A DNA stretch of 64,000 nt from Novilysobacter_A longmucuonensis. GTDB taxonomy: Bacteria > Pseudomonadota > Gammaproteobacteria > Xanthomonadales > Xanthomonadaceae. The DNA lies in NCBI RefSeq assembly GCF_046600735.1, contig NZ_JBJMAW010000001.1, forward strand, positions 1 to 64,000. Direction: 5' to 3'. Made by a program: the position numbers and the translations under genes. Position 1 is the stretch's first letter; each line of letters opens with the position of its first letter. Below are positions 1 to 8,888 of the stretch, piece after piece. A model generated the notes under the pieces. That model was not told the DNA's origin, ran no database searches, and saw nothing but the letters and a program-made list of their open reading frames with translations.

Positions 1-111
1 GCGGACGATTCCGCACCCGAACCCGACTCCGAGCGCGACCCGACGGTCGCGCCGGAACCGCAAACCCAGGATGACGACGCCGTATCGGCCTCGTCGGAGC
101 AAGAGAAATGA
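1..111 (+). CDS. C-terminal end of an upstream protein, probably ScpB
   Basis: An open frame enters from the left edge and ends with TGA at 109-111. The 36 visible residues are an acidic, proline-rich tail (ADDSAPEPDSERDP...SSEQEK) with no recognisable fold. The stop overlaps the next start as ATGA (108-111), so the two genes were translationally coupled. In xanthomonads the chromosome-segregation protein ScpB lies immediately upstream of rluB and often ends in such a tail. The assignment rests on that neighbour and not on motif evidence. Confidence 0.5.
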   Translation, partial: ADDSAPEPDSERDPTVAPEPQTQDDDAVSASSEQEK

Positions 112-219
112 GTGAAGAAACCCGCAACAAGCTGTCCCTGAAGCGCAGCGGAGACGCCAGCGCCGCCCCCCGACTCGAAGAGCGGCTGCACAAGGTGCTC
201 GCGCAGGCCGGGCTCGGCG
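108..219 (+). pseudogene. rluB: rluB 5' fragment, cut by a rearrangement
   Basis: The first ~37 codons read MSEETRNKLSLKRSGD... followed by LEERLHKVLAQAGLG. This matches the start of ribosomal large subunit pseudouridine synthase B (23S rRNA pseudouridine 2605), including the beginning of its S4-like RNA-binding domain. In intact RluB the next residues are usually SRRxxE. Here homology stops near 219 and the frame continues as low-complexity sequence to a stop at 522-524. None of the catalytic pseudouridine synthase domain is present. The right side of the join is the reverse-strand gene beginning at 425, so this is a breakpoint (genomic or assembly) and not a simple frameshift. Confidence 0.7.
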
Positions 220-425
220 AGCAGCAGCGTCCAGAAGCGCCGCGGCCACTCGGCCATCGGCTGGCCGGCCGCCGCCGCGCGGAAATCGCGCATGGCCGCG
301 GCCAGTGCGGCATCGCCGGTCTCGGCGTCACCGCACTGCAACTGGGCGAGCACCGCGCCGCGGCGCTCGACGCCGCGCAGGAAGGCCGCGAGCGCGGCCG
401 GAGAAGCCAGGGGCGGCGGGCTCAT
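214..425 (-). pseudogene. N-terminal fragment of a conserved hypothetical protein
   Basis: Read from ATG at 425 on the reverse strand, the protein starts MSPPPLASPAALAAFLRGVE and continues through ...RRGAVLAQLQCGD, AMRDFRAAAA and MAEWPRRFWTLLL. This has the codon bias and composition of a real alpha-helical protein and resembles a small conserved xanthomonad protein of unknown function. Recognisable sequence ends where the rluB fragment begins (about 213-220). Past that point the frame stays open to the window edge, but only as antisense of rluB/scpB. An in-frame ATG at 455 overlaps a TATGAT -10-like hexamer, so 425 is the preferred start. Confidence 0.45.
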
Positions 426-455
426 CGCATGGGCATCGGCATGGCGCCCAATCAT

Positions 456-949
456 AGTCGGGCCGGCGCTAACTCCGCCGCCGTGGGCCACGCCGCACCT
501 GCCGACGAACGGCGCGAATTTTGACTTGACATCTTCTTGACATGGGCCATCACAAAGCGTGACGCGGGTTTCGCCATGCATCGGTTGTGCACAGCAGTAA
601 AGAAACCGTCGTATACGCGGCCTTCACTGCGCCGAGGCGCTGCGTTGCCGCAATGTTTCACGGCCAAGCCATTGAATTTACAAGATATAAGTGCCTTGGC
701 GCTTTTTTCACCAACCTGGCTGAAGGGCCGACCGCAGCAGGATTGCGCTCTTTTGCCGCGGTCGCGTCCACAGAGATATCCACAGACGGTGTGGATAAGG
801 AAGAATCTTCTTTGCAGCCGGTGACTTGCGCCGCATTCGTCAGAGCAGCGGCAGCAATGCGGCGCAACTGGCCACCGCGCCCGGTGCCCGGCCCCGACAT
901 CCTGCGCCGGTAGGCCGTGACCGGCGCGCCATCGCCTAGACTTGCACCG
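456..949. other. Spacer with DnaA-box-like sites and an A/T-rich stretch
   Basis: No gene was found in this ~490-bp gap. It contains a perfect DnaA box on the reverse strand (TGTGGATAA, 790-798), a one-mismatch box ATATCCACA (776-784) in inverted orientation 5 bp away, a weaker GCGTCCACA (764-772), and TTGTGCACA (585-593). An A/T-rich run (attgaatttacaagatataag minus its last base, 671-690) lies about 75 bp from the cluster. Two TTGAC-type hexamers occur at about 524-545. The arrangement resembles a replication origin or a DnaA-regulated promoter. dnaA, dnaN and rpmH are not in the window, so this is not called an origin. Confidence 0.5.
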
Positions 950-3283
950 ATGCATGCTGCTTTCGACGCCCCCGACCCCGTCCGGCCGATCTGGCGCGTC
1001 GCCCTGCCGCTGCCGCTGCCGCGGCTGTTCGACTACCACCCGCCGCACGACGACCCGGCGCCCGCCACGGCGGTCGGCTGCCGGGTGCGGGTGCCGCTGG
1101 GCGCCTCGCGCGAGCTGGTCGGAGTGGTGGTCGCGGTCGGCCCGGCCACCGGCGCGGCCGTCACGCTGAAGACCGCGCGGGCCCGGCTCGATCCGGCGCC
1201 GCTGCTGTGCGGCGAGCTGCTCGAGTCGCTGCACTGGCTGGCGCGCTACACCCACGCCCCGCTCGGCGAGGTGCTGGCGACCGCCTTGCCCGGGCCGCTG
1301 CGCCACGGTGAGCCGCTCCCGGAGACCCACGCCTGGGCCTGGCGCCTGACCGAGGCCGGCCAGACCGCACGCGAGCGCCTGCGCGCCGGCAAGCCGCGCC
1401 GGCTGGCCGAACTGCTGCTGGCCGGCGCGCGCGACGAGGACGCGCTCGACGACGCGCTGGAGGGGTGGCGGAGCGCCGCCCGGGCATTGGCCAAGCGCGA
1501 GCTGGCGATGCGCATCGCGGTGCCGGCCTCGCAACTGGCGCCGGCGCCGCAGCCCGGACCCCCGCTCAATCCCGAGCAGCACGCGGCGGTCGAGGCCACG
1601 CTCGGCGCCCGCGACGGGTTCAAAGCGCTGCTGCTCGATGGCGTCACCGGCAGCGGCAAGACCGAGGTCTACCTGGGCGCGATCGCCGACTGCCTCGCCC
1701 GCGGCCGGCAGGCGCTGGTGCTGGTGCCCGAGATCGGGCTGACCCCGCAGACCCTGGCGCGGTTCCGCGCGCGGCTGGGGGTGCCGGTGCACGCGCTGCA
1801 TTCGGGGCTGGCCGACGGCGAGCGCGCCCGCACCTGGGCGGCCTGCCTGCGCGGCGAGGCGCGGGTGGTGGTCGGCACGCGTTCGGCGGTGTTCCTGCCG
1901 CTGCCGGAGGCCGGACTGATCGTCATCGACGAGGAGCACGACGGCAGCTTCAAGCAGCTCGACGGCATCCGTTACCACGCCCGTGATTTTGCGCTGGTGC
2001 GGGGCAGGGCGCTCGGCGTGCCGGTGCTGCTGGGCAGCGCGACCCCGTCGCTGGAGTCGCTGCGCAACGCCGCGGCCGGCCGCTACTTCCACTTGCGCCT
2101 GCGGGCCCGCGCCGGCATGGCGCTGCCGCCGCGGGTGCGCGTGAGCGATGTGCGCAAGCGCCCGCTGGAGGCGGGCTTGTCGCGGGAGCTGTTGGATGTG
2201 ATCGGCCGCGCGCTCGACGCCGGTGGCCAGGTGCTGGTGTTCAAGAACCGCCGCGGCTACGCGCCGGTGCTGCTGTGCCACGACTGCGGCTGGAGCGCGC
2301 AGTGCCAACGCTGCGGCACATCAAGCCATGGCAGCGCGATGACCGTGCACGGCGGCGGGCGGCGCCTGCAGTGCCACCACTGTGGTGCGCGCCGGCCGGT
2401 GCCCAACGCCTGCCCCGACTGCGGCGGGCTGGCGTTGCAGTCCCAAGGCGCCGGCACCGAACGCATCGAGGAAGCACTGCGCGCGCGGTTTCCCGAGGTG
2501 CCGGTGCTGCGCATCGACCGCGGCACCACGCAGCGCCGCGGCGCGCTCGAACAGCACCTGGCGCAGTTCGGCACCCAGCGCGGCATCCTGGTCGGCACCC
2601 AGATGCTGGCCAAGGGCCACGACCTGCCGAACCTGACCCTGGTCGCGGTGGTCGGCATCGACGAGGGGCTGTTCAGCGCCGACTTCCGCGCCCCGGAGAA
2701 ACTCGCCCAGCTGCTGATCCAGGTCGCCGGCCGCGCCGGCCGCGCCGACAAGCCCGGCGAGGTGCTGCTGCAGACCCACCACCCCGACCACCCGCTGCTG
2801 GCGACCCTGCTGTCGGGCGGTTATGGCGCGTTCGCCGAGGCCGAACTGGAGCAGCGCGAGGCCGCCGGCTTCCCGCCGTTTGCACACATGGCGATGCTGC
2901 GCGCGGAGGCGAAACAGGTGGAGGCCGCCAACGCGTTCCTGCAGGCCGCCAAGCAAGCCCTCGCGCCCTTCGCCGTAGCTGTTCCCCCCTTTGAAAAAGA
3001 GGGGCGAGGGGGATTTGCTGCTGCTCCTGCCACAGCAAAAGTGCAAATCCCTCGTGATTCCCCTTGTTCAAAGGGGGAAGCCAACACCCTGGACCTCAGC
3101 GGCCCGCTCCCCGCCCCGATGCCGCGCCGCGCCGGCTACCAGCGCGCGCAGCTGTTGCTGTCATCGCCGGAGCGCCGCCACCTGCACGCAGCGCTCGACG
3201 CCGCCCTGCCGGCGATCCACGCCCTGCCCGAAGCCCGCAAGGTGCGCTGGTCGCTGGATGTCGACCCGATCGACCTCTATTGA
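950..3283 (+). CDS. priA: Primosomal protein N' (replication restart helicase PriA)
   Basis: PriA is a 3'-5' superfamily 2 helicase that reloads the replisome at stalled forks. Visible features: an N-terminal DNA-binding region starting IWRVALPLPLPRLFDY; Walker A GVTGSGKTEVY; Walker B DEEH; a zinc-binding block with paired Cys motifs (CHDCGWSAQCQRC ... CHHCGARRPVPNACPDCGG); and helicase motifs GTQMLAKGHDLPN and QVAGRAGR. ATG 950 is chosen because homology starts just after it; an in-frame GTG lies at 917. At 777 aa it is longer than the 732-aa E. coli protein, partly because a palindromic repeat (2984-3079) is inserted in frame and translated as about residues 679-711. The downstream C-terminal domain stays in frame, so the gene is probably functional. 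Confidence 0.96.
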   Translation: MHAAFDAPDPVRPIWRVALPLPLPRLFDYHPPHDDPAPATAVGCRVRVPLGASRELVGVVVAVGPATGAAVTLKTARARLDPAPLLCGELLESLHWLARYTHAPLGEVLATALPGPLRHGEPLPETHAWAWRLTEAGQTARERLRAGKPRRLAELLLAGARDEDALDDALEGWRSAARALAKRELAMRIAVPASQLAPAPQPGPPLNPEQHAAVEATLGARDGFKALLLDGVTGSGKTEVYLGAIADCLARGRQALVLVPEIGLTPQTLARFRARLGVPVHALHSGLADGERARTWAACLRGEARVVVGTRSAVFLPLPEAGLIVIDEEHDGSFKQLDGIRYHARDFALVRGRALGVPVLLGSATPSLESLRNAAAGRYFHLRLRARAGMALPPRVRVSDVRKRPLEAGLSRELLDVIGRALDAGGQVLVFKNRRGYAPVLLCHDCGWSAQCQRCGTSSHGSAMTVHGGGRRLQCHHCGARRPVPNACPDCGGLALQSQGAGTERIEEALRARFPEVPVLRIDRGTTQRRGALEQHLAQFGTQRGILVGTQMLAKGHDLPNLTLVAVVGIDEGLFSADFRAPEKLAQLLIQVAGRAGRADKPGEVLLQTHHPDHPLLATLLSGGYGAFAEAELEQREAAGFPPFAHMAMLRAEAKQVEAANAFLQAAKQALAPFAVAVPPFEKEGRGGFAAAPATAKVQIPRDSPCSKGEANTLDLSGPLPAPMPRRAGYQRAQLLLSSPERRHLHAALDAALPAIHALPEARKVRWSLDVDPIDLY
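2984..3079. repeat. Palindromic repeat inside priA coding sequence
   Basis: The left end CCCCCCTTTGAAAAAGAGGGG is mirrored by CCCCTTGTTCAAAGGGGG at the right. Inside these lie GGATTTGC and GCAAATCC, also in inverted orientation. The same architecture occurs in the spacer before xerC (61942-62052). In priA the element is in frame and encodes about 32 extra residues (VPPFEKEGRGGF...), which separates the helicase core from the C-terminal domain. Confidence 0.85.
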
Positions 3284-3293
3284 CCGCGCTTTT

Positions 3294-3368
3294 GTAGGAG
3301 CGGCTTCAGCCGCGAACTGAAGCCGTCTGCCCGCGCCCATTTCCGATCGCGGCTGAAGCCGCTCCTAC
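3294..3368. repeat. Inverted pair of class I (GGCTTCAGCC) repeats
   Basis: GTAGGAGCGGCTTCAGCCGCGA and its reverse complement flank a ~30-bp middle and form a long potential hairpin between the convergent priA and NYN genes. The right-hand edge contains the TAG that terminates the NYN gene. REP-like elements of this kind could act as a bidirectional terminator or mRNA stabiliser; that role is inferred. Confidence 0.85.
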
Positions 3369-4144
3369 GAGGTCTGGATGGCGGGGCGCTTGCGCGGCGT
3401 GCGCTTGGCCTTCGCCGTGGCATGCGCCTTCGGCTTCTCGCGCACCCAGATGATCTGCTCGTCGCGGCGCACGTCGAACAGGGAGGTCGCCTCGATCAGG
3501 TCGCTGAGCTTGCGATAGCCGTGGTTGCGCGGATCGAACGAGGCCTGGTTGCTGATCTGCTGGCCGACTGCGCCCAGCGGCGACCAACCCTCCTCGTTGC
3601 TGGTCGAGTCGACCGCGCCACGCAGCATCTGCAACAGCCGTGCGTCGCTGCGCAGTTCGGAGGCGCTGCGTGGATGTGTGGCGGTGGTCGCGCCGGCATT
3701 CTCCGGCTGGCCGAGCGCCTCGACATAGGTGAACTTCGAGCACGCGTTGACGAACGGCTCCGGCGTCTTGTTCTCGCCGAAGCCGTACACCTTGACCCCG
3801 TCGGTCAGCAGTCGCATCACCAGCGGGGTGAAGTCGGCGTCGCTCGACACGATCGCGAAGCCGTCCAGGTTGCGTGCGTACAGCAGGTCCATCGCGTCGA
3901 TCACCATCGCCATGTCGGACGCGTTCTTGCCGCGGCTGTAGGCGAACTGCTGCACCGGCCGGATCGCGTACGCGTGCAGCGTCGCCTCCCAGCCCTTGAT
4001 GTGCGGGTTCTTCCAGTCGCCGTAGGCGCGGCGCACGTTGGCCACGCCGTAGCGCGCGACCTCGGTCAGGATCGCGTCGATCTTGCCGGCCGGCGCGTTG
4101 TCGGCATCGATCAGCAGGGCGATGCGTTTCTCGTCTTGGGCCAT
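3365..4144 (-). CDS. NYN domain protein with C-terminal OST-HTH/LOTUS domain
   Basis: The 259-aa protein has an N-terminal NYN (PIN-like nuclease) domain: KRIALLIDADNAPAGK carries the first acidic pair, SRGKNASDMAMVIDAMDLLY the second, and AIVSSDADFTPLVMRL the third. This set of aspartates coordinates metal in the family. The C-terminus (about residues 160-235, GYRKLSDLIEATSLFDVRR) matches an OST-HTH/LOTUS RNA-binding module. It is probably an RNA-processing or degradation protein; the substrate is unknown. The start at MAQDEKR is chosen because upstream in-frame codons run into repeat sequence. The stop TAG lies inside the adjacent repeat, so the extreme C-terminus (RPAIQTS) may have been set by repeat insertion. 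Confidence 0.85.
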   Translation of the reverse strand: MAQDEKRIALLIDADNAPAGKIDAILTEVARYGVANVRRAYGDWKNPHIKGWEATLHAYAIRPVQQFAYSRGKNASDMAMVIDAMDLLYARNLDGFAIVSSDADFTPLVMRLLTDGVKVYGFGENKTPEPFVNACSKFTYVEALGQPENAGATTATHPRSASELRSDARLLQMLRGAVDSTSNEEGWSPLGAVGQQISNQASFDPRNHGYRKLSDLIEATSLFDVRRDEQIIWVREKPKAHATAKAKRTPRKRPAIQTS

Positions 4145-4221
4145 GGCGGGTCGCTCGCGGGGAGATCGGGCGAGCGTAACCGATGGAAAACCGGCACGCG
4201 TGCACACACGCACCCGTACCC

Positions 4222-4375
4222 GTAGGAGCGGCTTCAGCCGCGATGCTTTTGTAGGAGCGACGTAAGTCGCGACCGTGACTTCCCACCGGTTTTCGCGGTC
4301 GCGACTCACGTCGCTCCTACAGGGGAGGACGGCGTGGCGGAACCGGTTGTGGTTCGCGGCTGAAGCCGCTCCTAC
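4222..4375. repeat. Nested class I / class II repeat hairpin
   Basis: The outer arms are class I (GTAGGAGCGGCTTCAGCCGCGA at the left, its complement ending at 4375). Nested inside at 4251-4320 is a class II inverted pair with core GACGTAAGTC. The element lies between the NYN gene start and the rpoH end. The nesting implies that one repeat pair inserted into the loop of another. Confidence 0.8.
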
Positions 4376-4391
4376 AACGCGATGGGGTTCG

Positions 4392-5279
<888 letters not shown>

Positions 5280-5289
5280 GGCGGGCATC

Positions 5290-5316
5290 TTAGCAGTCGC
5301 CACCTGTGACTGCTAA
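5290..5316. promoter_or_regulatory. Inverted repeat in the rpoH leader
   Basis: TTAGCAGTC and GACTGCTAA form a perfect 9-bp stem around a 9-nt loop, starting 11 nt before the rpoH ATG. Either a leader RNA hairpin or an operator dyad would fit. The half-sites begin with TTAG, as xanthomonad LexA boxes do, but the spacing is wrong for the usual LexA site. Confidence 0.5.
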
Positions 5317-5444
5317 AGGAACAGGAAGTTCGCAGCGTTCCGTTAATGGAACGGCCAGGCAGGTCGCGGGTGGCTTTTATCGGAGGTTGTCAGCAATACC
5401 AGAAACGGCGTTGGCGCGCGGTCACGGCCGCGATGCGAAGCCGA

Positions 5445-6008
5445 TCAGCCCCGCAGTACCCCGCCGCTGTGCGCATCGCGAATCGCGGTGGGGGCCGACA
5501 GGCCGCCGGTTTCACCAAAGCTGACCGCGTCCAGCAGCGGCAGCAGCGCCGGGTCGAGCGCCTCGCGCCGGAATGCCGGTGGGGCGCCGGCGAGGTTGGC
5601 GCTGGTGGAGACCAGCGGCCCGCCGAAGGCGTCGCACAACTGCGCCACCAGCGGATGGGCGCTGACCCGGACCGCGACGCCGGAGTGGGTGCCGGTGATC
5701 CAGTCCGGCACTCGCGCGGTGGCCGGCACCACCCAGGTATGCGGCCCCGGCCAGCTGTCCCACACCGCCTCGCGTCGCTGCGTGGGCAGCGCCTCCCAGT
5801 CCAACAGCTCGTCGAACTGCGCGCGCCGGGCTGCGATCAGGATCAGGCCCTTGTCGACCGGGCGTTGCTTGATCGCCAGCAGCCGCATGACCGCGTCCCG
5901 GCTGAACGGATCGCAGCCCAGCCCCCAGACCGCTTCGGTGGGGTAGGCGATGACACCGCCGCGCTCGAGTGCGGCGAGGGTGGCGGTCATGTCGGGATGC
6001 GAATGCAT
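5445..6008 (-). CDS. tsaC: Threonylcarbamoyl-AMP synthase (Sua5/YciO/YrdC family)
   Basis: This 187-aa protein catalyses the first step of tRNA t6A37 synthesis, making threonylcarbamoyl-AMP from threonine, bicarbonate and ATP. The YrdC fold is visible: GGVIAYPTEAVWGLGCDPFS, then KQRPVDKGLILIA, AVRVSAHPLVAQLCDAFGG and LVSTSANLAGAPP. Length matches the short TsaC type without the Sua5 C-terminal domain. ATG 6008 is chosen, with another at 5990 (MTATL); upstream in-frame codons enter a repeat cluster. The neighbouring topA, smg, dprA and def genes reproduce a gammaproteobacterial cluster. Confidence 0.92.
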   Translation of the reverse strand: MHSHPDMTATLAALERGGVIAYPTEAVWGLGCDPFSRDAVMRLLAIKQRPVDKGLILIAARRAQFDELLDWEALPTQRREAVWDSWPGPHTWVVPATARVPDWITGTHSGVAVRVSAHPLVAQLCDAFGGPLVSTSANLAGAPPAFRREALDPALLPLLDAVSFGETGGLSAPTAIRDAHSGGVLRG

Positions 6009-6031
6009 GCGGTGCGAAACGATCTGCTTCT

Positions 6032-6217
6032 GTAGGAGCGGCTTCAGCCGCGAGCTCTTGATGTTGTCGTTGTAGGAGCGAGCGACGTAAGTCGCGACTG
6101 CCATGTGTCACCGGGCTTCGCGGTCGCCACCACTCACGCCGCTCCTACGGCGGAGGTGCGGCGCGATTGCGGCGGCGGGCGGCGCCGGTTGTTGATCGCG
6201 GCTGAAGCCGCTCCTAC
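6032..6217. repeat. Nested class I / class II repeat cluster upstream of tsaC
   Basis: Class I arms (GTAGGAGCGGCTTCAGCCGCGA at 6032, complement ending at 6217) enclose a class II pair (GTAGGAGCGAGCGACGTAAGTC ... CTCACGCCGCTCCTAC with decayed right arm). This is the same nested order as at 4222-4375. It lies between topA and tsaC. Confidence 0.75.
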
Positions 6218-6244
6218 AGGCGCCGCACCGCTTGGCCTCAGGCC

Positions 6245-8713
6245 TCAGGCCTCAGGCTGCTTGACGACCTTCTTCGTGGTTTTCTTGGCGGTCTTCTTGG
6301 CCGCCTTTTTCGCGGTTTTCTTCGAAGTCTTCTTGGCGGCTTTTTTGGCCGGCGCCTTCTTGGCGACGGTTTTCTTGGCCGCGACCTTTTTAGCCGCCTT
6401 CTTGCCGAAGCCCTTGCGCATCGGCTTGCCGGTCTCTTCCATGAAGCGGGTGACTTCCTCCAGCGTCAGCGACGCCGGCTCGCGGTCCTTCGGGATACGA
6501 CCGTTGAGCTTGCCGTCGCTGATGTAGGGGCCGTAGCGGCCGTTGAGCACCTGGATGTCGCTGCCGTCGTATTCCTTGATGATCCGGTTGCGCGCGATCT
6601 CCTCCTTCTCCTCGATCAGCTCCACCGCGCGCGCCAGTTCGACCGTGTAGGGGTCGTCTTCCTTCTTCAGCGAGGCGTACACGCTGCCGCGCTTGGCAAA
6701 GGGGCCGAAGCGGCCGATGCCGACGCTGACTTCCTCGTCCTTGTCGATGCCGAGCTTGCGCGGCAGCTTGAACAGCTCCAGCGCGTCCTCCAGCGAGATC
6801 GTGTGCATGCTCTGGCCGGGCCGCAAGGATGCGAAGGTCGGCTTGTCCTCGGCGTCCTCGGCGGTGCTGCCGATCGCGGCGTACGGCCCGTAGCGGCCCA
6901 GCCGCACGCTGACCGGCTTGCCGCTCTTGGGGTCGGTGCCGAGCTCGCGCGCGCCGGTGGCCTGGCTGCGGTCGACCGACTCCATCTTGTCGTCGACCAT
7001 TTCCTTGAACGGCCCCCAGAAGCGCTCCATCAGCGGCTTCCAGTCCTCCTCGCCGCGCGAGACCGCATCGAGCTCGTCCTCGAGCTTTGCGGTGAAGTCA
7101 TAGTCGACGTACCGGGTGAAATGGCCGGACAGGAACTTGCTGACCGCGCGGCCGACGTCGCTCGGGCGGAAACGACGGCTGTCCAGCTCGACGTACTTGC
7201 GGAACAGCAGGGTCGCGATGATCGAGGCGTAGGTCGAGGGCCGGCCGATGCCGTACTCCTCCAGGGTCTTGACCAGGCTGGCCTCGGAAAAGCGCGGTGG
7301 CGGCTCGGTGAAGTGCTGGTCGGTGTGGATGCGCTCGATCGGAATGCGGTCGCCGGTCTTCATCGCCGGCAGCTTGCGGCCCTCGTCGTCCTCGTCGTCC
7401 TTCTTGGTGTCCTTGCCTTCCTCGTAGACCGCCAGGAAGCCCGGGTCGATCACGGTGGTGCCGGAGACGCGGAAGCTGTGCTCGCTGCCGGCGGCGAGGT
7501 CGACGCTGACGGTGTTGAGCGTGGCCGGGACCATCTGGCTGGCGACCGCGCGTTTCCAGATCAGCTCGTACAGCCGGCGCGCGTCGTCCTCCAGGAAGCG
7601 CGAGACCTGCGCGGGGGTGCGCAGCGCGGAGGTCGGGCGGACCGCCTCGTGGGCTTCCTGCGCGTTCTTGGACTTGGTCTTGTAGACGTTGGGTTGGTCG
7701 GGCACCGCGCGGGTGCCGTAGTCGCGCGCGATCACGTCGCGGATCTCGGCCAGGGCATCGGCCGACAGGCTGACCGAGTCGGTACGCATGTAGCTGATCA
7801 GGCCCACGGTGCCTTCATCGCCGATCGCCACGCCCTCGTAGAGCTTCTGCGCGACCTGCATGGTGCGCTTGGTGGTGAAGCCGAGCTTGCGCGAGGCCTC
7901 CTGCTGCAGGGTGGAGGTGGTGAAGGGCGCCGCCGGACGGCGCCTGCGCTCCTTGCTGGTGACGTCGGTGACGCGCAGCGCGCCTTGCGCGGCGTTGACG
8001 ATGCGCTGGCGCGCGGCCTCGGCGGTGTCGCCGTCGGTGATGGTGAACTGCTCGAACTTGGCGCCGTCGAGCTTGGTTAGGCGCGCAGTGAAGGCCTGGC
8101 TGGGGTGCAGGCACTCGGCCTGGATCGACCAGTACTCGCGCGCAATGAAGGCCTCGATCTCCTCCTCGCGCTCGACGATCATGCGCAGCGCCGGCGACTG
8201 CACGCGGCCGGCGGAGAGTCCGCGCTGGACCTTGCGCCACAGCACCGGCGAGAGGTTGAAGCCGACCAGGTAGTCGAGCGCGCGCCGTGCCTGCTGCGCA
8301 TCGACCAGGTCGCTGGCGATGTCGCGCGGGTGGGTCATCGCCTCGCGGATCGCGCGCGGGGTGATCTCGGTGAACACCACCCGCTGCAGCGTGCGGTCCT
8401 TCAGCAGGCCGCGCTCGCGCAGGATCTCGGCGATATGCCAGCTGATCGCCTCGCCCTCCCGGTCCGGATCGGTCGCCAGAAACAGGTGGTCGGCGGCCTT
8501 GGCCGCCTTGGCGATCGCGTCGACGTGCTTCTGGTTCTTCTCGATCAGGTCGTAGCGCATCGCGAAGCCCTGGTCGGGGTCGACCGCGCCCTCCTTCGGC
8601 ACCAGGTCGCGGACGTGGCCGTAGGAGGCCAGGACGGTGAAGTCCTTGCCGAGGTATTTATTGATCGTCTTGGCCTTGGCGGGCGATTCGACGATCAGGA
8701 GGTTCTTGGCCAT
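6245..8713 (-). CDS. topA: DNA topoisomerase I
   Basis: A type IA topoisomerase (822 aa) that relaxes negative supercoils. The Toprim domain starts at the N-terminus (NLLIVESPAKAKTINKYLG, ATDPDREGEAISWHI). The catalytic tyrosine is in GLISYMRTDSVSLS. Instead of the Cys-rich zinc ribbons of E. coli TopA, the C-terminal region carries three Cys-less repeats with GRYGPY, GRFGPF and GRYGPY. It ends in a long Lys/Ala-rich tail (about 50 residues of AAKK/TAKK units) likely to bind DNA nonspecifically. The start at MAKNLLIVES fits the family. A short GGCCTCA triple repeat abuts the stop codon. Confidence 0.96.
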   Translation of the reverse strand: MAKNLLIVESPAKAKTINKYLGKDFTVLASYGHVRDLVPKEGAVDPDQGFAMRYDLIEKNQKHVDAIAKAAKAADHLFLATDPDREGEAISWHIAEILRERGLLKDRTLQRVVFTEITPRAIREAMTHPRDIASDLVDAQQARRALDYLVGFNLSPVLWRKVQRGLSAGRVQSPALRMIVEREEEIEAFIAREYWSIQAECLHPSQAFTARLTKLDGAKFEQFTITDGDTAEAARQRIVNAAQGALRVTDVTSKERRRRPAAPFTTSTLQQEASRKLGFTTKRTMQVAQKLYEGVAIGDEGTVGLISYMRTDSVSLSADALAEIRDVIARDYGTRAVPDQPNVYKTKSKNAQEAHEAVRPTSALRTPAQVSRFLEDDARRLYELIWKRAVASQMVPATLNTVSVDLAAGSEHSFRVSGTTVIDPGFLAVYEEGKDTKKDDEDDEGRKLPAMKTGDRIPIERIHTDQHFTEPPPRFSEASLVKTLEEYGIGRPSTYASIIATLLFRKYVELDSRRFRPSDVGRAVSKFLSGHFTRYVDYDFTAKLEDELDAVSRGEEDWKPLMERFWGPFKEMVDDKMESVDRSQATGARELGTDPKSGKPVSVRLGRYGPYAAIGSTAEDAEDKPTFASLRPGQSMHTISLEDALELFKLPRKLGIDKDEEVSVGIGRFGPFAKRGSVYASLKKEDDPYTVELARAVELIEEKEEIARNRIIKEYDGSDIQVLNGRYGPYISDGKLNGRIPKDREPASLTLEEVTRFMEETGKPMRKGFGKKAAKKVAAKKTVAKKAPAKKAAKKTSKKTAKKAAKKTAKKTTKKVVKQPEA

Positions 8714-8888
8714 GGTGGGGGATGTGCTCCACAGCGCCGTGGGCGCTGCTGTAATAGCGTAAGAAGGCGACTTCCGCGGCAAGACCGCCGCGGACGTGGG
8801 GGGGATTTCCTTATTTAGTGGAATCACGCCGCGACCGTGGCTGTCAAGCACCGGGCGCGGCAGCGGTCGATTGCGGGCCGGCGCTGGC

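Noticed and set aside
456..949. Calling the DnaA-box cluster the chromosomal origin
   Set aside because: dnaA, dnaN, recF, gyrB and rpmH are not here and only one box is perfect; left as a candidate regulatory or secondary site.
452..2308. Long - strand open frame (618 codons) across priA
   Set aside because: It is antisense to priA, rich in Arg/Gln/Ala from GC-skewed codons, with no domain. High GC keeps the opposite frame open.
5290..5316. LexA operator
   Set aside because: The half-sites start TTAG, but spacing and inner bases do not fit the xanthomonad TTAG-N6-TACTA site.
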